This document shows positions 50,749 through 58,367 of a stretch of 60,882 nucleotides of DNA, in pieces. The notes beneath the pieces are model-generated. The model ran no database searches, was not told the DNA's origin, and saw nothing but the letters and a program-made list of their open reading frames with translations. Every line of letters starts with the position of its first letter. Positions within the stretch are counted from its first letter, which is position 1. This stretch comes from Rhizobium ruizarguesonis (GTDB lineage: Bacteria; Pseudomonadota; Alphaproteobacteria; Rhizobiales; Rhizobiaceae): the NCBI RefSeq assembly GCF_012349115.1, contig NZ_PQIG01000097.1, positions 1-60,882 of the forward strand, read 5' to 3'. Both the position numbers and the translations under genes were made by a program.

Positions 50749-51528
50749 ATGACGAAAATCGATCTCAATTCTGATCTAGGGGAGGGATTTGGACCTTGGC
50801 GCATGGGCGACGACAAGGCGATCCTTGACGTCGTCACCAGTGCCAACATCGCATGTGGCGGCCATGCCGGAGATCCGGCGACCATGGTGGAGACCCTTGC
50901 CCTGGCAAGCGAGCGGGGTGTCGTCGCGGGGGCCCATCCGGGCTTTGCAGATCGCGAGGGCTTCGGGCGACGCCTGATCCCCTTGAGCATCCGGGAGGTG
51001 GAGCAGCTTGTCGCGACGCAAACAGGGGCGCTGATGGGAGCTGCGGCTCTGGCAGGCGCCCGAGTCCGTTACATCAAGGCGCACGGCGCACTCGCCAATT
51101 GGGCGGCCGACGAACGGCCGGTCGCCGACGCCATCATTCGTGCGACCCGAGCGGTCTCACCGGAACTTGCCATACTGGCGATCTCCGGGACAGAGCTGGA
51201 GCATGCGGCCCGCGATGCCGGGATGACCGTCTTCAGCGAGATTTTTGCCGACCGCGGCTACCTCTCCACGGGTCGGCTCGTTCCGCGCAACTTGCCGGGA
51301 GCGATGATCGATGATCCCGTGGAGGCAGCTTCGAGATTGATCGAGTACCTGTTCAGCGGCCTCATGCCGACGGTCGACGGCGTTCCGATCACTCTCGATG
51401 CGCACTCGATCTGCGTTCACGGGGACAGCCCAGGAGCGCTCGCCATGGCCGTCCACGTGCGCCGGGAACTGCAAAAGGCAGGCATCGAGGTGGCACCATT
51501 CCTCCAACCGACAAAGGAAAACAGGTGA
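50749..51528 (+). CDS. pxpA: 5-oxoprolinase subunit PxpA (LamB/YcsF family)
   Basis: PxpA acts with PxpB and PxpC to hydrolyse 5-oxoproline (pyroglutamate) to glutamate with ATP. The 259-residue protein has the family start KIDLNSDLGEGFGPW, then ANIACGGHAGDPATM, AHPGFADREGFGRR, and the end VDAHS-like segment TLDAHSICVHGDSPGALAMA. The start is the ATG at 50749. Its stop overlaps the ATG of a very small DUF1330 remnant gene, and pxpB follows, so the locus is one operon. Confidence 0.96.
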   Translation: MTKIDLNSDLGEGFGPWRMGDDKAILDVVTSANIACGGHAGDPATMVETLALASERGVVAGAHPGFADREGFGRRLIPLSIREVEQLVATQTGALMGAAALAGARVRYIKAHGALANWAADERPVADAIIRATRAVSPELAILAISGTELEHAARDAGMTVFSEIFADRGYLSTGRLVPRNLPGAMIDDPVEAASRLIEYLFSGLMPTVDGVPITLDAHSICVHGDSPGALAMAVHVRRELQKAGIEVAPFLQPTKENR

Positions 51529-51638
51529 TGGCCAAAGGCTATCTTATCGCCCAGGTTACCGTCACCGATCCGGACGCCTATGGGACCTGCGCGCGGGCAG
51601 CGGATGCGGATTTCATCCTGATCGAAGGCGCCGACTGA
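51528..51638 (+). pseudogene. Internally deleted DUF1330 gene (36 aa)
   Basis: The ATG at 51528 overlaps the pxpA stop (ATGA-type overlap). The 36-residue product starts MAKGYLIAQVTVTDPDAYG, as in DUF1330 proteins of about 95 residues, and ends ARAADADFILIEGAD, which resembles the usual C-terminus (AD-x-I-x-x-EG-x-D). The middle of about 55 residues is missing, but the frame is kept. The 2-bp gap to the pxpB TTG start suggests that its translation still couples pxpA to pxpB. Confidence 0.65.
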
Positions 51639-51639
51639 T

Positions 51640-52347
51640 TTGTCACAGGACCCGTCCGCATCGTCCGGCAGCGTTCCGAACTACCGTCCCGTGGGCGGCC
51701 ACGCGGTGCTCGTCGAATTCGGCGCGACCATCGATAAGCGGATCCACGATCAGGTCGTCAAGCTGGATGCCGCCTTGAAGGCGGCACCCTTTCCAGGATT
51801 CGTCGAAGCCGTTCCGGCCTATGCCAGCATTCTCGTATGCTTCGATCCGCTCGTGGCCGATCACCGGACGACGGAGGCGGCCATTGCCGAGCTTCTGGCG
51901 GCTGAGGTTCCAGAGACGATTGGAGCGATGCGCGAAGTCGAAGTCTGCTACGATCCTGATTTTGCGCCCGATCTTGACACCGTCGCCGAGGCAAGTGGAT
52001 TATCGCCGGAAGACGTTATATCCGCCCATCTCTCCGGCGACTATAGCGTCTTCATGTACGGCTTCGCCCCAGGATATGCCTACCTTGCAGGCGTGCCCAA
52101 AGCCATTCAGCAACCGAGGAAGCCGGCGCCTATTCGCGGCATCGCTGCCGGAAGCGTGCTGATCGCCGGTCCGCAGTGCCTGGTGAGCACGCTCACCATG
52201 CCGACCGGCTGGTGGATCATCGGCCGCTCGCCGACGAAGATCCTCGATGCCGCGTCCAACGACCGTCCGTTCCTTTTCGACGTCGGCGACGCGGTGCGTT
52301 TCCGCCGCATATCGAGGGCCGAATTCGACGCGAGGTGCCTCGCATGA
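51640..52347 (+). CDS. pxpB: 5-oxoprolinase subunit PxpB
   Basis: This is a 235-residue protein of the KipI/PxpB (allophanate hydrolase subunit 1) family: a ferredoxin-like N-domain (VEFGATIDKRIHDQV, PGFVEAVPAYASILVCFDPL), then the cyclophilin-like core with FMYGFAPGYAYLAGVP, RKPAPIRGIAAGSVLIAG and PTGWWIIGRSP. It partners PxpC. The start is a TTG at 51640, two bases after the DUF1330 fragment; no better start was seen. It overlaps pxpC by 4 bp. Confidence 0.95.
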   Translation: MSQDPSASSGSVPNYRPVGGHAVLVEFGATIDKRIHDQVVKLDAALKAAPFPGFVEAVPAYASILVCFDPLVADHRTTEAAIAELLAAEVPETIGAMREVEVCYDPDFAPDLDTVAEASGLSPEDVISAHLSGDYSVFMYGFAPGYAYLAGVPKAIQQPRKPAPIRGIAAGSVLIAGPQCLVSTLTMPTGWWIIGRSPTKILDAASNDRPFLFDVGDAVRFRRISRAEFDARCLA

Positions 52348-53306
52348 GCGAAGCCGTCCTTGCAATCAACTTCGCGGGTCCTCACGTCGCGATCCAGGAC
52401 GAAGGACGTCACGGATTGATGCGGTATGGCGTTCCGGCCTCCGGTCCGATGGACAGGACCTCGTTTGCCGCCGCCAACGCCGCCGTCGGCAATCCTGCCG
52501 GTCAGCCGGCAATCGAAGTCTCCATGGGCGGCCTGGTTCTCGACTGCATGTCGGGGGAGGTTACCTTCGCCGTCGCCGGAGGGGGATTCATCGTAGAGCA
52601 TGCCGACGACAAGCGCGGCGCATGGATGGTCGCCACCTTGAGGGCCGGGGAGCGGCTGGCGATCCGTCCGGGACACTGGGGAAGCTGGACGTATCTGGCC
52701 TTCGCCGGTCATATCGAGGCGAAGACCTGGCTGGGCAGCATGTCGACGCACAGTCTCTCCGGCCTCGGCGGCGGGCGCCTTGCAGCCGGACAGACGCTCA
52801 CTATAGCCGATACGAACGTGCGGGATGATCGAAATGGTCCGATCACATGTCCGGTCATCACAAGACCGCGATCCGAGCTGCGTGTGGTGGTCGGTCCGCA
52901 GGATCGGTTCTTCTCGAAAGAAACCTTGTCGAATTTCCTTTCGTCGCCTTTCCGCCTGAGCGACGCTTATGACCGCATGGGCGTACGCCTCCAAGGTCCG
53001 TCGCTTGCGCCAAGTGCGGCGCTGGACATGCCATCGGAAGCGATCGTGCGGGGCTCGGTACAGGTCGCCGGAGACGGTGTTCCCACCATTCTGCTGGCCG
53101 ACCACCAGACGACTGGAGGGTACCCGAAGATCGCCACGGTGGTGGATTCGGATCTGGACGCCTTCGTCCAGCTGCGCCCACGCGACCATGTCGGTTTCCT
53201 GGCCCTGACGCCGCAGCAGGCGATCGAGCAAATTCGGCTTCGGGCTTCGACGACCTCCCGTTACCTCGCGGCGGTCCGCGAGGGGACTTGGAAGACCCGA
53301 ATATAG
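52344..53306 (+). CDS. pxpC: 5-oxoprolinase subunit PxpC
   Basis: This is a 320-residue protein of the biotin-dependent carboxyltransferase / allophanate hydrolase subunit 2 family: IQDEGRHGLMRYGVPASGPM, NPAGQPAIEVSMGG, FAVAGGGF, LRVVVGPQD, and the C-terminal SVQVAGDGVPTILLADHQTT with GGYPKIATVV. It forms a heteromer with PxpB. The ATG at 52344 overlaps the pxpB stop as ATGA. The DUF599 gene comes 96 bp later. Confidence 0.96.
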   Translation: MSEAVLAINFAGPHVAIQDEGRHGLMRYGVPASGPMDRTSFAAANAAVGNPAGQPAIEVSMGGLVLDCMSGEVTFAVAGGGFIVEHADDKRGAWMVATLRAGERLAIRPGHWGSWTYLAFAGHIEAKTWLGSMSTHSLSGLGGGRLAAGQTLTIADTNVRDDRNGPITCPVITRPRSELRVVVGPQDRFFSKETLSNFLSSPFRLSDAYDRMGVRLQGPSLAPSAALDMPSEAIVRGSVQVAGDGVPTILLADHQTTGGYPKIATVVDSDLDAFVQLRPRDHVGFLALTPQQAIEQIRLRASTTSRYLAAVREGTWKTRI

Positions 53307-53402
53307 GCTGATGAACTGAAGGGCAGGGCGGCGATAGACGCTTGGAGCTGCCGTCAGCTCGAAGTACTGTTCAGGAAAATCCAGTTTCAGTTCGGGGGCA
53401 CC

Positions 53403-54092
53403 ATGGATTTTCTAAATGTCGCGGCGATCGTTTTCTTCGTTCTCGTCTGGGTGGCGGTCGAGCCTCTGATGGCAGCGGGGTGGCCGAGAAGGAACGACAG
53501 CCTTTCCGTTGATATGGTGCGCGTTCGCACGGCCTGGATGCGGGAGGTCCTGACCCGAGACAACAATTTCATCGGCGACGCGGCGATCCTCGGGCACACG
53601 ATCAATTCGGCGTCCTTCTTCGGCTCCGCCAATCTCATCGTCATCGTTGGGCTGAGCGGCGCGCTGTTCATGGAGCCGAACTATGGATCGGGTGGCCTGA
53701 TCACGATGTTTGCGGCTCAGGACCCCGCGTGGTTTTTCCAGTGCAAGGTCCTCCTGATCATGGCGACGCTGCTGCGGGGACTATCCGATTTCATCTGGGC
53801 GGTCCGGCAGATCAACTACTGTCTGGCGGCGATCGGGGCCAGCCCATCCCGGGATGAAGACAGGGACATCGCCGGTTGGACGAACGCCCTGACCCTGGTT
53901 TTGAACCCTGCGCTTCGATCATTCAGCGTCGGTGTCCGGTCTTACTACTTCACCGTCGCAGCCGCCTTCTGGTTTATCGGGCCAATCCCTTTCGCTGTTG
54001 CGACCATCCTCAGCGTCGGCGTCTTGATCTGGCGTCAATCCTGGTCGGATGCTGCAAAAGGGATCATGGCCATACGGAAGCTGCTTGACTAG
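53403..54092 (+). CDS. DUF599 family membrane protein
   Basis: This is a 229-residue protein with about four helices: an N-terminal VAAIVFFVLVWVAVEPLMA, a middle pair near NLIVIVGLSGALF and LLIMATLLRGLSDF, and a C-terminal FWFIGPIPFAVATILSVGVL. The loop LTRDNNFIGDAAILGHTINS matches DUF599 proteins, which are of unknown function. The stop codon TAG is the start of a RIME-like element (CTAG), so the end of the gene may have been shaped by it. Confidence 0.9.
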   Translation: MDFLNVAAIVFFVLVWVAVEPLMAAGWPRRNDSLSVDMVRVRTAWMREVLTRDNNFIGDAAILGHTINSASFFGSANLIVIVGLSGALFMEPNYGSGGLITMFAAQDPAWFFQCKVLLIMATLLRGLSDFIWAVRQINYCLAAIGASPSRDEDRDIAGWTNALTLVLNPALRSFSVGVRSYYFTVAAAFWFIGPIPFAVATILSVGVLIWRQSWSDAAKGIMAIRKLLD

Positions 54093-54206
54093 GACAGGAT
54101 GATTTAAGGCGCGGCCGGCCAAAATTTGAATCCTGTTCTAAATTTAAGAGTTAGAGCATGATGTCGTCCGAAAACCGCGCGCACTTTTCGGCATCCTGTT
54201 CTAGAG
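54089..54206. repeat. RIME-like mosaic palindromic element, copy 2
   Basis: CTAGGACAGGATGATTTAAGG at the left pairs with AATCCTGTTCTA (near 54130-54141), and a second module TTAGAGCATGATG and CCGAAAAC pairs with TTTTCGGCATC. The right end reads CATCCTGTTCTAGAG, which is the outer arm of the first module type, so the element is a mosaic of two modules. It overlaps the DUF599 stop and lies upstream of a LysR gene. Confidence 0.85.
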
Positions 54207-54257
54207 CCAAGCCTTAAGCTGGGCTGAACAGAAGCGACATCTTATTGGCGGTGTACG

Positions 54258-55166
54258 ATGGATCGTCTCGAAGCGATGCGCATGTTGCTGGCCGTCGTCG
54301 ACGCCGGAAGCATCTCTGCCGGCAGCAGGAAGCTCAACGCGCCGTTGCCCAGCGTCAGCCGCAAGGTGGCCGAACTTGAGCGACATCTTGGGGCAAACCT
54401 TATCATCCGCACCAGCCGCAATCTTCAGCTGACTGATGCCGGGCGCGACTATGTCGACGCGGCCCGAAAGATCATGGCGGATCTCGAGGAGGCCGAGCGA
54501 AGGGCGTCGGGGGAATACCAGACGCCCCGAGGCGTGCTGACGATCACGATGCCGATCGAATACGGCAGCCGATACGTGCTGCCCGTTGCGCTAAGCTTCA
54601 TGGACAAATATCCCGAGGTATCGCTGAACCTTCTGTCGCTCGACCGCACGGTCGATCTCGTGTCCGAGCAGGTGGACATCGCGATCCGTCTCGGCGACCT
54701 CGCCGACAGCGCCCTCCATGCCGTCAAGATCGGCGAATTCCGCCTGCTGACCTGCGCGAGCCCTGCCTATCTCGAGCGGCACGGCATGCCCGAGCGTCCC
54801 GGCGATCTCATCGATCGCGACGGGATCATCTTCAACAAGCGGACATTCTTCTGGACATTCGACGTCGACAGTACGGCGATCGAGGCGGTGCCCCGCAACC
54901 GGCTGGAGGTGAATACGGCGGCGAACTGTGTTGCGGCGGCGGTGGGCGGGGCGGGGATCGCGCGGCTGTTCGACTATCAGATTCCCGACGAGCTGGCGTC
55001 CGGCGCGCTCATCCCCATCCTTCGCGATTTCGACGGGCCACCACAGCCCATTCATATCGTCTACGCGCGACAGGGGCTTCTCGCGTTGAAGGTACGGGCT
55101 TTCGTCGACTGGGTATTGCCGCGGCTGCGGAATATCCGCGAAGATAATCAAATATTATCTGAATGA
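54258..55166 (+). CDS. LysR-family transcriptional regulator
   Basis: This is a 302-residue LysR protein: N-terminal HTH with LLAVVDAGSISAGSRKLNAP, PSVSRKVAELERHLGANLI, and effector domain. The ATG at 54258 begins the domain. It is convergent with the alpha/beta hydrolase gene; their 3' ends overlap by 12 bp. It is a candidate regulator of the hydrolase/VOC genes to its right, on position only. Confidence 0.92.
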   Translation: MDRLEAMRMLLAVVDAGSISAGSRKLNAPLPSVSRKVAELERHLGANLIIRTSRNLQLTDAGRDYVDAARKIMADLEEAERRASGEYQTPRGVLTITMPIEYGSRYVLPVALSFMDKYPEVSLNLLSLDRTVDLVSEQVDIAIRLGDLADSALHAVKIGEFRLLTCASPAYLERHGMPERPGDLIDRDGIIFNKRTFFWTFDVDSTAIEAVPRNRLEVNTAANCVAAAVGGAGIARLFDYQIPDELASGALIPILRDFDGPPQPIHIVYARQGLLALKVRAFVDWVLPRLRNIREDNQILSE

Positions 55167-56102
55167 TGCGCGGATTTCTTCAACTGTTTGTTCCGGGCTC
55201 TGAATGTGCGGGAAGTGCCCGATGCCGGGCAGGACGTCGAGTTTAGCGCCGATCTTGCCGGCGAACTCGGTGCCCATCTCGCTTGTGATATAGAGGTCCT
55301 TCTCGCCCCAGATCACCTTCACGGGCGTCTTCAGCCGGGTGAGGTTGGCCTCGAGATAGTGCTGATCGCGGGTGAAATTCGCGTAGTAATGGGCGAAGGC
55401 ATCCGCTGAAGTCATCCCGTCAAGGCTCCACGAACGGGTCATGTCCTGCTGGACGTGAGCCGGCAGATCGAATTGCTCGGCGCGCGAGAGGCCGCGCCTG
55501 TGCACGTTCTGAAGGATCTCGTCGCTCGTCTTGTTCATGTAGGCGCGGGTCGGCGAGGCGGTCGGTTCGGCTTTGAGATTCTGCAGGTTCTCCCACATGT
55601 ATTGCGGCCGGTCGAACGGCGCGAAGTCGCCGACGATGATCTGCCTGGCGATCGTCGGCTCGTCGAGAGCAAGCAGCAGAACGGGGAGGGCAGCGATGTC
55701 AGTCGAGTAGATCACGAGGTTCGACCGGTCGATGCCTGCCCGCTCGATATAGGCCTTCAACACTTGGGCGTAGTCCCTCGGCGCATAGGAGAAGCGTGCC
55801 AAAATCGGGCGTGACGACTGCCCGTAGCCCGGCCAATCGAAGGCGTGGACGTCGTAGTCGCGAGCAAGCGTTGTCGCGATGCCCTTCCAGACCATCAGCG
55901 TTTCCGGAAACCCATGCAGAAAAAGCACGGTGCCTTTTGGCGCGGGGGCGCGGACAATCGTCCTCCTCAGTGTCAGGACTTCGTCGATCTCGATGAAGTC
56001 GACGGCGTCTTGCGCGGCTTGCGTAGAAGCGAAGGCTTCAGCCGTGTGGGAAGACGGAGTTGCTGCGACTGACGCAGCACTTACGGTTTTGTCCTTAGAC
56101 AT
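55155..56102 (-). CDS. Alpha/beta hydrolase with Asp nucleophile elbow (dehalogenase/epoxide hydrolase-like)
   Basis: This is a 315-residue protein with a polar, Ala-rich N-terminus (about 1-45, no clear signal). The oxyanion motif HGFPET and FDWPGYGQSS match the epoxide hydrolase/haloalkane dehalogenase group. The nucleophile elbow reads YSTDIAALP, so Asp is the likely nucleophile but in an unusual S-T-D-I-A context rather than G-x-D-x-G. The acid Asp is in IWGEKDLYIT and the His in GIGHFPHIQ. I chose the ATG at 56102, with AAAGGACA upstream. It is divergent from the VOC and epoxide hydrolase genes. Confidence 0.88.
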   Translation of the reverse strand: MSKDKTVSAASVAATPSSHTAEAFASTQAAQDAVDFIEIDEVLTLRRTIVRAPAPKGTVLFLHGFPETLMVWKGIATTLARDYDVHAFDWPGYGQSSRPILARFSYAPRDYAQVLKAYIERAGIDRSNLVIYSTDIAALPVLLLALDEPTIARQIIVGDFAPFDRPQYMWENLQNLKAEPTASPTRAYMNKTSDEILQNVHRRGLSRAEQFDLPAHVQQDMTRSWSLDGMTSADAFAHYYANFTRDQHYLEANLTRLKTPVKVIWGEKDLYITSEMGTEFAGKIGAKLDVLPGIGHFPHIQSPEQTVEEIRASFR

Positions 56103-56404
56103 AGGATGTCCTTTCTGACCGGCGGTCAGCCAAAGCCCAAAAGCCGGCTGTCTCCACAAATAATTGAGCATGGCGTCAGCCCGCGGTAGCCGGAGAAAGT
56201 GAGAGGCACCCTCTCGACGGCGGCAGCGCTGCAACCCGCTGCCCAAGGCTGACATCTGAACGAGAGGGTGCCTCTCACTTTCGCGAGGTGCCGGCCGTCC
56301 GTCGACCCGCCCAAATATCCACCAGCCGCCGATTTGAGACAGCTCGTTGGCGTTTGCTTGCGGAAGGCAGAGCGTCGGCCGCGACAATATAAGGAAGAAC
56401 TGAT
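56103..56404. promoter_or_regulatory. Divergent promoter region with a 22-bp inverted repeat
   Basis: The 302-bp gap between the hydrolase and VOC genes has no gene. A perfect 22-bp inverted repeat spans 56195-56216 and 56261-56282 with a 44-bp spacer. Each arm contains the 15-bp palindrome GAGAGG-N3-CCTCTC (56201-56215 and 56262-56276); their centres are 61 bp apart. This looks like a pair of operators for a dimeric repressor, or a very long hairpin. Confidence 0.7.
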
Positions 56405-56848
56405 ATGACTGACATTACCCAAAGCAGACAGGTTGCGGCCGCCCCCGACAAGGTCCGCGGCCTCCCGGGACACGCCACTGTCGGCACGAACGATCTGGAT
56501 GCCGCCTCGGTATTCTACGACAAGCTTCTGGCCGTGTTCGGGATCGGACGAGTCCTCGTCCAGCCCGACCGAGCCATCTACTACGGTCATCGCACGCTCG
56601 AATTCGGCATCATCAAGCCGTTCGATGGCCGCCCTGCCGCCGTCGGCAACGGTGGAATGATTGCTTTCGAAGCGCCGTCCCGTTCAAAGGTCGACGAAGC
56701 CCATGCAACTGCATTGGCGGCGGGTGGCTCGGACGAAGGGGCTCCTGTTCCGCGTGGCGAGAACGGCACGGGTCCTTACTGCGCCTATTTTCGCGATCCC
56801 GAAGGCAACAAGTTTCTGATCTTTCGTTCCGGCGCGGACGCGGCCTGA
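56405..56848 (+). CDS. VOC family (glyoxalase-like) protein
   Basis: This is a 147-residue protein of the vicinal oxygen chelate superfamily: HATVGTNDLDAASVFYDKLL (first metal His), YYGHRTLEFGIIKP, and FRDPEGNKFLIFRS (the second-half ending with the typical Asp-Pro-x-Gly-Asn). Such proteins handle methylglyoxal, glutathione adducts or dioxygenase substrates. It precedes the epoxide hydrolase-like gene with 69 bp between, and is likely to share its promoter. Confidence 0.92.
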   Translation: MTDITQSRQVAAAPDKVRGLPGHATVGTNDLDAASVFYDKLLAVFGIGRVLVQPDRAIYYGHRTLEFGIIKPFDGRPAAVGNGGMIAFEAPSRSKVDEAHATALAAGGSDEGAPVPRGENGTGPYCAYFRDPEGNKFLIFRSGADAA

Positions 56849-56917
56849 CGTTTTCGGCATTGAAGCGGGCAGGGGGCATCTTTTCCTCTCCTCGACACCA
56901 CCAAAGGACACGGCATC

Positions 56918-58228
56918 ATGGCAATGCTAAACGTTTTGAAACACCGCGACGTATCGCGCCGCTCGCTGCTGTCAGGCTTTGCCGCGGCCGGCATAACCGC
57001 CGTTCTCCTTCCGCGCGCGTCCGACGCCGCTGATGTTGTCGGCGTCGCGTCCGAGCAGATCCGACCGTTCAAGGTTGAGGTCTCCGAGGCGGCGCTCACC
57101 GATCTCAGGCGGCGTCTCGCCGAGACCCGGTGGCCCGACGGTGAAACCGTCATCGATCGTTCGCAGGGCGTCCAGCCCGACAGGCTGAAGGAGCTGGTGC
57201 GCTACTGGCAGTCGTCCTACGACTGGCGGAAGGCAGAGAGCAGGCTGAATGCCTTTCCGCAGTTTCTCACCACTGTCGATGGACTGGACATCCATTTCAT
57301 CCATGTCCGCTCCCGTCATGAAAACGCGCTACCGCTGATCATGACCCACGGCTGGCCAGGTTCGGTCTTCGAGCTGCTTAATGTCATCGGGCCGCTCACG
57401 GATCCGACGGCGCATGGCGGCACGGCGGATGACGCCTTCCATCTGGTGATCCCTTCGATTCCAGGATTCGGTTTCTCGGGGAAACCTGCAGCAACAGGTT
57501 GGAACCCCCAGCGGATAGCGGCTGCCTGGGACGTGCTGATGAAGCGACTGGACTATGACCGCTATGTCTCGCAGGGCGGCGACTGGGGCGCGATCATCAG
57601 CGACACCTTGGGTCGCCAGGCGCCCGAAGGGCTGCTCGCGATCCACGTCAACCGGGTCGAGCGTGCCACGACGTTTCCATCGGAGGCAGCGCAGGCTCTT
57701 AAAAATGGAGGGCCGGCTCCCGATAGCTTGTCTCAGGATGAGAAGGTCGTCTTCGACGAGGCTCGGGACTTCCTCAACAATGGCTTCGGCTATGCAGCGA
57801 TCATGAGCACGCGGCCGGAGACGATCGGTTACGGCATTGCGGATTCTCCGGTCGGCCTCGCCGCCTGGCTTTACGACAAGATCGCCGACTGGGTGTATAC
57901 ACGCGGCGATCCCGAACAGGCCCTTGGCAAGGATGCCATCCTCGACAACATCACGCTGTACTGGCTGACGAACACCGGCCCTTCCAGCGGTCGCATCTAT
58001 TGGGAAAACGTCATGTCGGGCGCAAAACTCACGCCCGTCCAAGTCCCGGTCGCCGTCACGGTGTTTCCCGGTGAGGTCTACAAGCCGCCAAAGCACTGGC
58101 TGTCGAAGGCCTATCCGAAGCTTATCCACTACAACCGCGCCTCCAAGGGCGGTCACTTCGCTGCCTGGGAGGAGCCAGAACTCTTCAGTCAGGAGATCCG
58201 GGAGGCCTTCAGAAGCTTGCGGTCTTAA
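56918..58228 (+). CDS. Exported epoxide hydrolase-like alpha/beta hydrolase
   Basis: This is a 436-residue protein with a twin-arginine signal (VSRRSLLSGFAAAGITAVLL, cleavage near SDAAD). The epoxide hydrolase N-terminal domain follows (RPFKVEVSEAALTDLRRRLA, then TRWPD). The core has HGWPGS, PSIPGFGFSGKP, nucleophile Asp in SQGGDWGAIIS, and a His near the end in SKGGHFAAWEEP. A Tyr pair for ring opening is expected in the lid; several Tyr are available. Export suggests a periplasmic detoxification role. It follows the VOC gene. Confidence 0.92.
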   Translation: MAMLNVLKHRDVSRRSLLSGFAAAGITAVLLPRASDAADVVGVASEQIRPFKVEVSEAALTDLRRRLAETRWPDGETVIDRSQGVQPDRLKELVRYWQSSYDWRKAESRLNAFPQFLTTVDGLDIHFIHVRSRHENALPLIMTHGWPGSVFELLNVIGPLTDPTAHGGTADDAFHLVIPSIPGFGFSGKPAATGWNPQRIAAAWDVLMKRLDYDRYVSQGGDWGAIISDTLGRQAPEGLLAIHVNRVERATTFPSEAAQALKNGGPAPDSLSQDEKVVFDEARDFLNNGFGYAAIMSTRPETIGYGIADSPVGLAAWLYDKIADWVYTRGDPEQALGKDAILDNITLYWLTNTGPSSGRIYWENVMSGAKLTPVQVPVAVTVFPGEVYKPPKHWLSKAYPKLIHYNRASKGGHFAAWEEPELFSQEIREAFRSLRS

Positions 58229-58367
58229 CGCCGTCTGGCCTTTGGTTCGCAGTCTGCGTCCCCGAGACCGGTTCGTCGATTGACGTTGGTCGTGCAACGC
58301 TTCACAAAGTCCGAAGTTTCGACCAACCCAGCAAACGCGACGACACCGTCGCGGGGACCACGGCCAC

